From positions 1 through 44,391 of the IMG/VR virus record IMGVR_UViG_3300044568_003467: DNA of 44,391 nucleotides. One strand, given 5' to 3'. The DNA is from a virus. The notes below the pieces were generated by a model. It was not told the DNA's origin. It was given only the letters and a program-made list of their open reading frames with translations, and ran no database searches. Below, piece by piece: positions 32,117 through 39,703 of this stretch (within the stretch, counting starts at the first letter, position 1; each line of letters starts with the position of its first letter). Position numbers and translations under genes: made by a program.

Positions 32117-34711
32117 ATGAATTTTAATCAATTCTTAAATGAAAATACTTCATCGTATGGTGGAAGAGCAGGACTTACTAAAGATGAGACACTTAAAATT
32201 GCTCAAAAATTTGCAGATGCCGCCGCTAGTGTAGACCCTGAAAAGGGAAAATGGAGCGTAAATAAAAGAACCTTAGAGGAAGATGGTTTTGACTTAGACT
32301 ACAATAGTGAGGAATTTGACGGTGGTTCATATAACATTTACAAAAATGGTAATGTTGTAAATATGGCTCTTCGTGAAAATCCAGTTTTAGGCAAAGTAGA
32401 TGACGATATTAAAACTATTGCAAAAGGTTTTAAAAAAATGATGGCAAATGAATCAACAATTACTGAAGAATACGATGTTAGTGGACTTTCAAGAGAAGAA
32501 CTTAAGGATGCAATTGATTACTTAAAAGCACACGATATTTCACACGACTATGATGGGCGTGAAGATATTCTATATTTTGACATGACAGAATTGGACAAAA
32601 AAGGCCAAGAACAAATGAAAAAATTGGGTCTTAGTGAATCAGTAGTTAATGAAACTGGATTTAAAAAATCTGACATTAAAAAAACTATCGACTTTATTAA
32701 TAAAGAAATTGGAATTGATCCAGGATATGCTCTAATCGGAGACGAGGATGATATTGAAGAATTTGATAAACTTTGGGATCGTGGAGATTATGAAGATGCA
32801 TTTGATTTTTTAACAGTTGCAACAAACATGGAAATTTCAACATTTGCCGATGTTAAAGATGCTATTAAAGAATCTGTTGTTAATGAAAGAAATATCACAA
32901 TCAAAAGACAATATACTGATAAAAGTCCTGCAGTTACTGTAGGTAAAGCTGCTAAAGTTCGTAACCGAATGCTAGAAGCTATTAAAGATGGTAAAGTTTC
33001 ACAAGAAGATTTTAATAATATTCTTAAAGAAATGACCACAGATTCTAAAAGATGGTTGAGAAGAAACGCTCAGTGTTTTAACGTATCTGAAGATGGTATT
33101 AGTCTATCAAAAACAGGTTCAAGAATCCTTAAAAATGTTATGGTTTCAGAAGCCACAACAAAGGCACCAAAGATTTGGGTTCCTGGAGGATTTGATAAAG
33201 CCATTGCAAAATACCCAAATAGTAAAATCACAAGAAAAATAGTATTAGATGCGGCACTTAAATGGGATGTAAATCCAGAAGACGCTATCAAGTACGTTGA
33301 ATACGCTTGGGCGGTTGACTTAGATGAAAATAAAAACACAAATGATATGAAAACAAAATTTATTTACGAATCTTTCCAAGAATTCGTTGAAAACCGATTA
33401 AACGAAGCAGCTTCTTTAAATAAAATTAAAAGTTTAATTCCCGAAGTAGACTTTGAAGAACAAGAAATAGAATTTGATCCAGCAGAAGGTTACAAATCAG
33501 TAGAGAGCTACTCATTTGAAATTTCTGGACTTAGTGAACCGGCTTACATAAACATTTATGACGGAAATAGCTTTTGTTTTTTCTATGATTCGGCTCCTAT
33601 AGCAGTATCTCTTCATTCTGCTAGAGAAAGAAATGAAATGGCACAACAACAAATTGAGATTCCTAAGCCACTTGGTAAATTAAACAAAAAAATCTATGAT
33701 GAAGCAATTGCTGAAATCAAAGAATGGATAGGAGAAAGTTTTGTAAATGTTACACTAAATGAGGCATTTAAAAGTGCTAAACTGGCTAACCTTTTCTCAG
33801 TAGGAAGTGCAGGTACTAAAGACCTTGCAGGAGCATTCTATACTTTTTCAAAACTGGCACTTGACCAAATTGAAGATTATGACATTATTGAAATGGATCC
33901 TCAAACTGCCCGAAAAGAAAAAAGAGCAAATGCAATTTACTTTTACGTAGTAACTAACCAAAAAGAGAACCCATATATTCAAGGTAGCATTCCAAATATT
34001 TACAATAATGGAATTATCCAATCAAATACCCTATTAGCAATAACTAATGGACAAAATGAATGGTATTCTACCGGATATAATAGATACTCAAAAACTGAAA
34101 CTATATCAAAAGCAAGTTCAAGAGAAGATGCTGCTGGATTTGATAAAAGAGACAGTAAAAGATATGACGGTTCAGGAATTACCAGTATTACAAAAGTAGC
34201 TGAATTAGCTGATATTGCATATGTTATTGACTTAGACGTTCTTAAATCGCGATATTCTACAACTCAATTAACATTACAAAGAGCTAATGATAAAAGAGGA
34301 GCTACTATTTTTATGAGTGACAAAGACTTTAAAGCAGAAAACAAATCTAGATATAACCAAATCTTAGCACAAAAAGCATCTGCAATGCCAATGGACACAG
34401 TAGTTCTAGGAGCTATTGATACTCTAGCTACTCAAATTAAAGATGCACTATCTAAAGGTGAAAAAGGAAGATATGGAGAACTTATTGTTGGACTAGACCC
34501 TAAAGGTAGAGAAATCAAAATGAACGATGCTGCAAATTTAATGAGAAATATTCTTGATGAATATAACAGATACGTGGGATACGTTGTTGAAACTGAAAAA
34601 GAAATTGCATCCGGATATAATGGAAAATGGGCTGAAGGTAGATTAAAAGATAGTTCTAAAACAATCGTTGATTACGTTAAGAAAGTAGAAGCTAAAAATT
34701 ACGCTTGGTAA
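32117..34711 (+). CDS. Mosaic CTS protein with internal CTS copy (putative packaged polyprotein)
   Basis: This is an 864-residue protein. The leader MNFNQFLNEN is CTS-like. Putative protease sites follow at 114-117 (TITEE), 174-180 (ESVVNET), 252-258 (ESVVNER), 342-346 (MVSEA) and 546-550 (TLNEA). At 411-431 there is a complete second leader, M-K-T-K-F-I-Y-E-S-F-Q-E-F-V-E ending RLNEA, with its own ATG at 33347. The protein therefore looks like at least two originally separate CTS genes joined in frame. Segment 120-175 (SREELKDAIDYLKAHDISHDY) and 258-340 are small helical domains. The 551-864 segment is a larger alpha/beta domain with NIYNNGIIQSNTLLAITN and YGELIVGLDPKGREIKM, which I do not recognise. 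Confidence 0.6.
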   Translation: MNFNQFLNENTSSYGGRAGLTKDETLKIAQKFADAAASVDPEKGKWSVNKRTLEEDGFDLDYNSEEFDGGSYNIYKNGNVVNMALRENPVLGKVDDDIKTIAKGFKKMMANESTITEEYDVSGLSREELKDAIDYLKAHDISHDYDGREDILYFDMTELDKKGQEQMKKLGLSESVVNETGFKKSDIKKTIDFINKEIGIDPGYALIGDEDDIEEFDKLWDRGDYEDAFDFLTVATNMEISTFADVKDAIKESVVNERNITIKRQYTDKSPAVTVGKAAKVRNRMLEAIKDGKVSQEDFNNILKEMTTDSKRWLRRNAQCFNVSEDGISLSKTGSRILKNVMVSEATTKAPKIWVPGGFDKAIAKYPNSKITRKIVLDAALKWDVNPEDAIKYVEYAWAVDLDENKNTNDMKTKFIYESFQEFVENRLNEAASLNKIKSLIPEVDFEEQEIEFDPAEGYKSVESYSFEISGLSEPAYINIYDGNSFCFFYDSAPIAVSLHSARERNEMAQQQIEIPKPLGKLNKKIYDEAIAEIKEWIGESFVNVTLNEAFKSAKLANLFSVGSAGTKDLAGAFYTFSKLALDQIEDYDIIEMDPQTARKEKRANAIYFYVVTNQKENPYIQGSIPNIYNNGIIQSNTLLAITNGQNEWYSTGYNRYSKTETISKASSREDAAGFDKRDSKRYDGSGITSITKVAELADIAYVIDLDVLKSRYSTTQLTLQRANDKRGATIFMSDKDFKAENKSRYNQILAQKASAMPMDTVVLGAIDTLATQIKDALSKGEKGRYGELIVGLDPKGREIKMNDAANLMRNILDEYNRYVGYVVETEKEIASGYNGKWAEGRLKDSSKTIVDYVKKVEAKNYAW

Positions 34712-34712
34712 G

Positions 34713-35060
34713 ATGAAACATATTAAACTATTTGAACAGTTTGTTAATGAAAAGATAGAATATCCAGAAGGTGTTAAAACCACGGATGATAAAATACTTG
34801 ACAAGGTGGCTAAACTATTAAATTCTTCTAAAGGCATAATCGAAATAGGTTCTGGCTCTGTTAGAGGTAAAAAAGTTCCGTTTCAAACTGGTGAGGCAAA
34901 CTTTAATATAACTGGACATAGAGAGTATTACGTTCTTCTTTGTAGTAAAGGAGAATTTGAAATTCCTAGAGAAGATATTAAAAATGCCCAAGAGCTATAC
35001 GATCAAATTGAAAAGGCTATTCAAATGGGAAAAGTAACAATAGGAAAACAAAGATCATGA
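34713..35060 (+). CDS. CTS-tagged small protein, unknown function
   Basis: This is a 115-residue protein, one base after the preceding stop. The leader MKHIKLFEQFVNEK (1-14) differs from that at 28657 at only a few positions. The remainder has a mixed alpha/beta pattern (IEIGSGSVRGKKVPFQTGEA, then REYYVLLCSKGEFEIPREDI and a C-terminal amphipathic helix) with no recognised catalytic residues. The stop overlaps the start of the next gene (ATGATG/TGA), so the two are likely translated together. Membership in the packaged-protein set is inferred from the leader. Confidence 0.6.
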   Translation: MKHIKLFEQFVNEKIEYPEGVKTTDDKILDKVAKLLNSSKGIIEIGSGSVRGKKVPFQTGEANFNITGHREYYVLLCSKGEFEIPREDIKNAQELYDQIEKAIQMGKVTIGKQRS

Positions 35061-35569
35061 TGAAACATATACCTACATTCGAAAGTTTTGTAAATGAATC
35101 CCTAAACGAAGGATGGGGATTTGATGACATTAAAGAAATCCATTTTGAAACTGATCCTGATAAACAAGAAAAACTTAAAAGGGTTTACGGTAAAAAAACT
35201 GGAGCAATGTCTTATAAGTCTCAAATCGAGGCCGCCGACTATGCACTAACTAAGTATAGAAAAGAAATTGGATATGACAATGGTAAGTCAGGTAGCACAG
35301 GTCTTACTGATGTATTTATTCCAAGTTCATCTATGGCCGCATTTTCTACAACCGGCAATGGACCACATTCTAAGCCTAAAAGATGGAACAAAAAGGAATA
35401 TGACAAATGGATTAAAGACATGTCAGGAGACGGTGGTGCAAACCACGCATACGATATGGCGCAAAACGCTAAATTTGAACCAGGTCTTATTGATTGGGTT
35501 AAGAAAAATGTAGCGTATGGCGAAAAACCATTAGACAGAATTCAATGGGATATCGAAGCCTATTCATAA
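35057..35569 (+). CDS. CTS-tagged protein, unknown function
   Basis: This is a 170-residue protein; ATG at 35057 or the adjacent 35060 can serve as the start. The leader MMKHIPTFESFVNESLNEG contains two consecutive candidate cleavage sites (VNE|S and LNE|G). The body is polar and aromatic with GWGFDDIKEIHFETDPDKQ, a helix with YALTKYRKEIG, a Gly/Ser-rich loop (NGKSGSTGLTD) and a C-terminal segment rich in Trp, Asp and Lys. It resembles small secreted or packaged globular proteins, but I cannot place it in a family. It lies in the middle of the CTS-gene run. Confidence 0.6.
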   Translation: MMKHIPTFESFVNESLNEGWGFDDIKEIHFETDPDKQEKLKRVYGKKTGAMSYKSQIEAADYALTKYRKEIGYDNGKSGSTGLTDVFIPSSSMAAFSTTGNGPHSKPKRWNKKEYDKWIKDMSGDGGANHAYDMAQNAKFEPGLIDWVKKNVAYGEKPLDRIQWDIEAYS

Positions 35570-35574
35570 ATAAG

Positions 35575-35805
35575 ATGGAAAACTATATACCTACATTTGC
35601 TGAATTCTTAAACGAAGAAAAGTCAATATCTAATCTATCTAGTCGAGATGAAAAACCGATGATTTATGGAATCGCTGAAATAATCAATAGAGTAAAAGAC
35701 CCAGTTAATAAAAAGGAAATGGTAGAAGCTTCTATTGAAGATTTTAAGAAAGAAGGAATTGAATTTAATTATGATGAATTTAGAAACATATGTAAAGTAA
35801 AATAA
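35575..35805 (+). CDS. CTS-tagged small protein, unknown function
   Basis: I place the start at ATG 35575 (76 residues), five bases after the preceding stop. The ATG at 35545 would lie inside the previous gene, whereas 35575 gives the leader MENYIPTFAEFLNEEK, matching the family pattern. The rest is a short helical domain (PMIYGIAEIINRVKDPVNKKEMVEASIEDFKKEGIEF) ending in NYDEFRNICKVK. This resembles the small helical modules inside the mosaic proteins. No catalytic motif is visible. Confidence 0.6.
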   Translation: MENYIPTFAEFLNEEKSISNLSSRDEKPMIYGIAEIINRVKDPVNKKEMVEASIEDFKKEGIEFNYDEFRNICKVK

Positions 35806-35811
35806 ATAATT

Positions 35812-36951
35812 ATGCCAAGTACTAGTAAAGCACAACAACAATTAATGGGTATGGCGTATGCTCTTAAAAAAGGAGATATGGACCCTAAAGATGCAAGCCA
35901 AGAGGTTAAAGACCTTGCAGATTCTATGACACTTCAACAGTTAAAAGATTTTGCAAGTACAGAACACAAAGGACTTCCAGACCATGTAAAAGAGGCTGAA
36001 GACCATGAGGTTGGAATGGCAATGAGTCAACTTAATGCAATTTCAAAAGCAGTTGGAGAGCTACTTCAAAAAATTGGAAGAGAAGAAAAGGACTTACCAG
36101 GTTGGCTACAGGACCATATTTCACAGTCTTATAATTATATTAAACAGGCTAATGATGGTTATCATGAACTAGATGAGATGGTTTCTCCTGATAGTATTGG
36201 AGGAATGGGAGCCACTGCCTTACCTTCACCAACATCAGTAGGTTCTGGAGACGTTCCAAAGGGTTCTGGAGATGCTAAAGAAGAGGAAGAGGAAGAAAAA
36301 AAGAGACGTAAAGAGCTCTTAAAGAAGTTTAAATCTTTTGAAGAGTTTATAAGCGAAGCCAGTTTACAAACAATTTCTGGAAATAGTGGTAGAACTATTA
36401 CATTACTAGATAATAAAAAGTACGAATTAAAGAAAGATGTTAAAAATGCAAAAATAGGAGATTATGTTAATGTTATCTTGCCAAAAGGAACTATCATTAC
36501 AAATTTACCTGGTGGAATATTTGCAAACCATACTTCATTAAAACAAAATCGTAATTACAAGTGGTCCGGCGATATTGGAGTAAGAATCACTTCTATGCCT
36601 GAAACAATTCATGAAATTGAAAAAAATGGCAAAATACTAGAATCATTAAATGAAGGGGTTGAAAGTGCAGTTAACCAATTTGCAAAAGAAGAACAACAAG
36701 ACGGATTTAATGCTAAAGTTGTTTTAGCTAAATTTGATGGAACATCAATCGATGCTCAATCTACTGATAAAACTTGGCCAGAAGGAACTCCAGTAACTAA
36801 ATACTTTAGCAGAGGAGGATATAAAAAATATGCAATCAAAGGAGAGTACCCGGTTGTAGATTCTGATCGAGGTTGGTGGTATTACAAAGTTGGTAGAAAT
36901 TGGTTTGCTGTTAAAAAAGCTGACTATGAAACACCACCTTTTGAATATTAA
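35812..36951 (+). CDS. DUF3008-like protein fused to an internal CTS and C-terminal domains
   Basis: This is a 379-residue protein. Residues 1-60 (MPSTSKAQQQLMGMAYALKK ... EVKDLADSMT ... HKGLPDHV) match the phage family DUF3008, usually a stand-alone protein of about this length. A helical stretch (65-125) and an acidic/basic linker (EEEEEEKKRRKELLKK) lead to KFKSFEEFISEA at 172-183, an internal CTS-like block with a cleavage-type SEA. The next segment is beta-rich (185-275) and is followed by ESLNEG at 277-282. A C-terminal domain rich in Trp/Tyr/Lys (WWYYKVGRNWFAVKKADY) closes it. The architecture is as if a DUF3008 gene had been joined to a CTS gene. It is followed by a strong terminator. 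Confidence 0.6.
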   Translation: MPSTSKAQQQLMGMAYALKKGDMDPKDASQEVKDLADSMTLQQLKDFASTEHKGLPDHVKEAEDHEVGMAMSQLNAISKAVGELLQKIGREEKDLPGWLQDHISQSYNYIKQANDGYHELDEMVSPDSIGGMGATALPSPTSVGSGDVPKGSGDAKEEEEEEKKRRKELLKKFKSFEEFISEASLQTISGNSGRTITLLDNKKYELKKDVKNAKIGDYVNVILPKGTIITNLPGGIFANHTSLKQNRNYKWSGDIGVRITSMPETIHEIEKNGKILESLNEGVESAVNQFAKEEQQDGFNAKVVLAKFDGTSIDAQSTDKTWPEGTPVTKYFSRGGYKKYAIKGEYPVVDSDRGWWYYKVGRNWFAVKKADYETPPFEY

Positions 36952-36974
36952 TAAAAAATTGAAACAATATTCTA

Positions 36975-37003
36975 AACCTCAGTATAACTACTGAGGTTTT
37001 TTT
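36975..37003 (+). terminator. Rho-independent terminator closing the CTS-gene cluster
   Basis: This is a perfect 10-bp stem, AACCTCAGTA (36975-36984) / TACTGAGGTT (36989-36998), with the four-base loop TAAC and a following T-tract to 37003. Confidence 0.92.
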
Positions 37004-37012
37004 AATTTAACA

Positions 37013-37288
37013 ATGATGCAATATTTTTTTAAACCAGACAATTTTGAAAGATGGTCAAATTTGGCCACTGAAAAAATAAATAAGACAATTGATTCATGCA
37101 CTACTCTGAGGCAACTAGAATCAGCCAAACAAATGATCGACACATTTATAATGATTACTGCTCTCGAAGACAATATTGAAGCAGAGGAACTAGAATGGAT
37201 TGTAAATCTATATTGGTTAAGAATAATTTTAAAAAAACAAATTATTTTGAAACAAACAAAAGATACTAAGTATAAATTAAGAACTTAA
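37013..37288 (+). CDS. Small helical protein, unknown function
   Basis: This is a 91-residue protein predicted to be almost entirely helical (NLATEKINKTIDSCTTLRQLE, then KQMIDTFIMITALEDNIEAEEL). It has a hydrophobic-basic C-terminal stretch (LRIILKKQIILKQTKDTKYK) that is too charged for a membrane segment. Two ATGs (37013, 37016) are possible. It starts ten bases after the terminator and precedes the DUF2828 gene by eleven bases, so it may be co-transcribed with that gene and serve as its partner. I do not recognise a family. Confidence 0.55.
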   Translation: MMQYFFKPDNFERWSNLATEKINKTIDSCTTLRQLESAKQMIDTFIMITALEDNIEAEELEWIVNLYWLRIILKKQIILKQTKDTKYKLRT

Positions 37289-37299
37289 AAATAAACAAA

Positions 37300-38724
37300 A
37301 TGGAATTTATAGACGCATTAAGACAAGAAGATATAGTAACTGAAAATGGAATGGCGACAAATTCGACATCATTGAATGCTTGTGTTGACCTTTTCTTTAA
37401 CATTGGAGCTATGAGAGGACAGGACAAGCAACGTTTGATTGCTACTTTCTCTAAAGCATTTAATGAAGACCCAAAGCGCGCTATGAAACTTCTTTTTTGG
37501 GCTAGAGATGTTCGAGGTGGAGCTGGAGAACGTCAAGTTTTCAAAGACATTTTAGCTTATTTGGCAGAAAACCACGACTTGGTACTTAAACCAAACTTAC
37601 ATTTAATTTCAGAGTACGGACGTTGGGATGACTTACTAGTCTTGACAGGAACATATCTTGAAAAGCAAGCATTCACCTTAATTTCAGATGCTTTAATTGC
37701 TGAAAATGGATTATGCGCAAAATGGATGCCACGTAAAGGACCAATAGCTGAAAAGTTACGTAAATTTACTGGAATGTCTCCAAAACAATACAGAAAATCT
37801 CTTGTAGGTTTAACTAATGTTGTTGAAACTAAAATGTGTGCTAAAGATTGGAATTCTATCGATTTCGGTAAATTACCATCAGTAGCTTCTGCACGTTACC
37901 AAAAAGCATTTGGTAAAAATGCATACGAAAGTTATTCAGCGTATATTGCTTCTCTTGTAAAAGGTGAGGCTAAGATTAATGCAGGTGCAGTTTATCCTTA
38001 TGACATTATAACATCATTACAACATGGAAATGCAGCAATAGCAAACGAACAATGGAAAGCCTTGCCAAACTATTTGGAAGGTGCAAATGATATGATTTTA
38101 CCAGTAGTAGACGTTTCAGGTTCTATGTCAAGTCCAGCTGGTGGAAGTAAAACTGTAACTTGTATGAATGTTGCAATCTCATTAGGTCTCTATATTTCCG
38201 AAAGAAATGAAGGTCCTTTTAAAGATGCATTTATTACATTCTCAAGTAAACCACAGTTACAAGTATTAAGTGGCTCACTGAATGATCGCTACACACAGAT
38301 GTCAGACTCTGATTGGGGAATGTCAACAGATCTTGAGGCTACATTCAAACTGATCCTAGATCAGGCCACTAAGCACAAATTATCGCAAGATAAAATGCCA
38401 AACAAAATCCTAATCCTATCGGATATGGAGTTTAACATGGCAACAGCAAAACGTTATGGAATAGAAAGTGGATGGAATCCAACTGCACAGCAGATGATTG
38501 AAACTATGTATGCCGATGCAGGTTACAAGGTACCTCAAATTGTTTACTGGAACATTCAATCCCGAAACGGAGGAGTACCAGTTGCATTTGATGCTAAAGG
38601 AACTGCACTGGTTTCAGGATTCTCTCCAGCGATTATGACAAGTTTACTTGGAGGAGATATTGAATCTCCACAACAAATAATGGATAAAACAATTTTGAGC
38701 GAGAGATACGCTCCAGTTGTTTAA
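37300..38724 (+). CDS. DUF2828 / Ro60(TROVE)-like vWA protein
   Basis: This is a 474-residue protein. The N-terminal half is helical-repeat-like (GMATNSTSLNACVDLFFNIG, GQDKQRLIATFSKAF, AMKLLFWARDVRGGAGERQVF, SEYGRWDDLL), the pattern of DUF2828 and of the related TROVE ring of Ro60. The C-terminal half is a von Willebrand A domain with a complete MIDAS: DVSGSMS at 271-277, Thr343 in GMSTDLEATF and Asp375 in LILSDMEF. Ro60 binds misfolded small RNAs and Y RNAs in its central hole; RNA binding here is inferred from the family relation. About 320 bp without a convincing gene follow directly and could encode an RNA partner. A preceding 91-residue gene is probably in the same operon. Confidence 0.75.
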   Translation: MEFIDALRQEDIVTENGMATNSTSLNACVDLFFNIGAMRGQDKQRLIATFSKAFNEDPKRAMKLLFWARDVRGGAGERQVFKDILAYLAENHDLVLKPNLHLISEYGRWDDLLVLTGTYLEKQAFTLISDALIAENGLCAKWMPRKGPIAEKLRKFTGMSPKQYRKSLVGLTNVVETKMCAKDWNSIDFGKLPSVASARYQKAFGKNAYESYSAYIASLVKGEAKINAGAVYPYDIITSLQHGNAAIANEQWKALPNYLEGANDMILPVVDVSGSMSSPAGGSKTVTCMNVAISLGLYISERNEGPFKDAFITFSSKPQLQVLSGSLNDRYTQMSDSDWGMSTDLEATFKLILDQATKHKLSQDKMPNKILILSDMEFNMATAKRYGIESGWNPTAQQMIETMYADAGYKVPQIVYWNIQSRNGGVPVAFDAKGTALVSGFSPAIMTSLLGGDIESPQQIMDKTILSERYAPVV

Positions 38725-39047
38725 GATATATATACAATAAATTGGTTCCTTACAGCAAACGATACAAGCAATTATAAACTACGCAAAATCGGAACCAGGT
38801 GGATCGGTACAGCAAAAAGTACAAACACAGCTATGATAGCCAACGTATTACAGAGATTGCATCAAGTATAACAGGCAAATGGAAGTTTAACCAGGATAAA
38901 AAATGGATCACCAGTCACACCACCTCAATAGGTGATAAGTAGGATGGGTCGAAGTTTAGTAGACGCTCGCGAACATCAAAGCCGAAGACTATAAAATGGG
39001 TTATTCCGCCGGGAAGAAAATCACGAAAAACGATCCCGTAATAATTT
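38725..39047 (+). other. Gene-poor 323-bp stretch after the DUF2828 gene: candidate structured RNA or decayed ORF
   Basis: No ORF of convincing length exists. The G+C content is higher than the surroundings (about 46% in 38941-39040 by my count). Hairpins that can be drawn: TGGTTCC/GGAACCA (38743-38749 with 38791-38797), GTAC-AGCAAAAA-GTAC (38807-38822), CACCT-caat-AGGTG, and a long-range GGATCG/CGATCC. Two diverged copies of a TACAGCAAA...TACAA segment lie 57 bases apart. Because a Ro60-like gene is immediately upstream, a Y-RNA-like partner is an attractive reading. I see no classical tRNA T-loop. The alternative is a broken small gene: one frame has protein-like content interrupted by TAA (38775) and TAG (38940). 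Confidence 0.4.
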
Positions 39048-39092
39048 AATCCTGACAAAATTGTTAATAACTTTTTTAGTCAGGATTTTTTT
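39048..39092 (+). terminator. Strong rho-independent terminator
   Basis: AATCCTGAC (39048-39056) pairs with GTCAGGATT (39079-39087); inner A/T pairs extend the stem, and a T-tract follows to 39092. It ends the transcript of the DUF2828 gene and the downstream gene-poor stretch. Confidence 0.88.
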
Positions 39093-39107
39093 ATGTCGAT
39101 TTTTTGT

Positions 39108-39136
39108 ATTATATTTACATATCTAATTTAAACAAA
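39108..39136 (+). promoter_or_regulatory. Duplicated 29-bp promoter/leader, copy 1
   Basis: The 29 bases at 39108-39136 (beginning ATTATATTTACATATCTAAT) are identical to 39389-39417. Both copies precede a small gene by 6-8 bases. The core also occurs before the gene at 28206. The sequence right after a terminator is where a promoter is needed. Confidence 0.55.
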
Positions 39137-39144
39137 AAAATATT

Positions 39145-39357
39145 ATGAAAATCTCTGAATCAAACAAAAACCATTGTATACTATTTAATAAACATTCTGT
39201 TGGGTATCTTATTGTTGAATTGGGATCTATAGAACATTCAGAAGCAGTTAAGAAAGGTTATGAATTCCGTGGACCATCTTATGTTGCAAATATTACTGAG
39301 ATTGATGCAATGAGCGAATCCAATAAAATATTCATGGAAACTTTAACAAAAAATTAA
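39145..39357 (+). CDS. Small protein under the duplicated leader, unknown function
   Basis: This is a 70-residue protein. Apparent alternating strands (CILFNKHSVGYLIVELGSIE) and a helix (HSEAVKKGYEF) suggest a small alpha/beta fold; there is no membrane segment or metal cluster. It has its own transcript unit: a terminator upstream and a leader identical to that of the next gene. Small, individually promoted genes of this kind in large phages are often early host-takeover factors, but that is inference; the family is not recognised. Confidence 0.55.
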   Translation: MKISESNKNHCILFNKHSVGYLIVELGSIEHSEAVKKGYEFRGPSYVANITEIDAMSESNKIFMETLTKN

Positions 39358-39388
39358 CATTTAAAATTTTCCAGGTTTGAAACTATTG

Positions 39389-39417
39389 ATTATATTTACA
39401 TATCTAATTTAAACAAA
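39389..39417 (+). promoter_or_regulatory. Duplicated 29-bp promoter/leader, copy 2
   Basis: This is an exact copy of 39108-39136, followed by CATATTATG (copy 1 is followed by AAAATATTATG). Identity extends over the spacer and leader, not only over a -10-like core, which points to recent duplication or selection on the mRNA leader. Confidence 0.55.
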
Positions 39418-39423
39418 CATATT

Positions 39424-39648
39424 ATGACATCAATTTCAACCCAAGAACGTTACAATCAAATTATGAATAACCAAACATACTTGACTCAAGAAGAGTATGA
39501 TTTTTGTTTTAATATTAACCCATCAGAGGTTCGTACATCAACTTCATATATTGGAGATTATTCAAAATCTGGTGCATACTTAAACTGTAATGTTTATAGT
39601 GAGCATGACCATGAAAAACGTCAGTTTGAAATGGAAACTGGTCTTTAA
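39424..39648 (+). CDS. Small protein under the duplicated leader, unknown function
   Basis: This is a 74-residue, hydrophilic, Tyr/Ser/Asn-rich protein (QERYNQIMNNQTYLTQEEYDF, then GDYSKSGAYLNCNVYSEHDHEKRQ). It is not similar in sequence to the neighbour at 39145 despite the shared leader, so the regulatory region rather than the gene is duplicated. No motif is recognised. The reverse-strand frame here is a shadow. Confidence 0.55.
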   Translation: MTSISTQERYNQIMNNQTYLTQEEYDFCFNINPSEVRTSTSYIGDYSKSGAYLNCNVYSEHDHEKRQFEMETGL

Positions 39649-39703
39649 TAAAGTGCATAAAAAACAAAACCAATATATAACATATAATACTTAAACACAA
39701 ACT

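Noticed and set aside
35545-35574. Earlier ATG (35545) for the 76-residue leader protein
   Set aside because: It overlaps the preceding gene; 35575 restores the family leader.
37300-37360. MEFIDALRQEDIVTENG of the DUF2828 protein as another leader
   Set aside because: It lacks the F-x-x-F-(I/V)-x-E core, and the family's conserved region begins almost immediately, so there is no room for a removable tag.
38725-39047. A tRNA or tmRNA in the gap after the DUF2828 gene
   Set aside because: I see no acceptor stem plus TTC-A/G-A T-loop arrangement and no CCA end; not supported.
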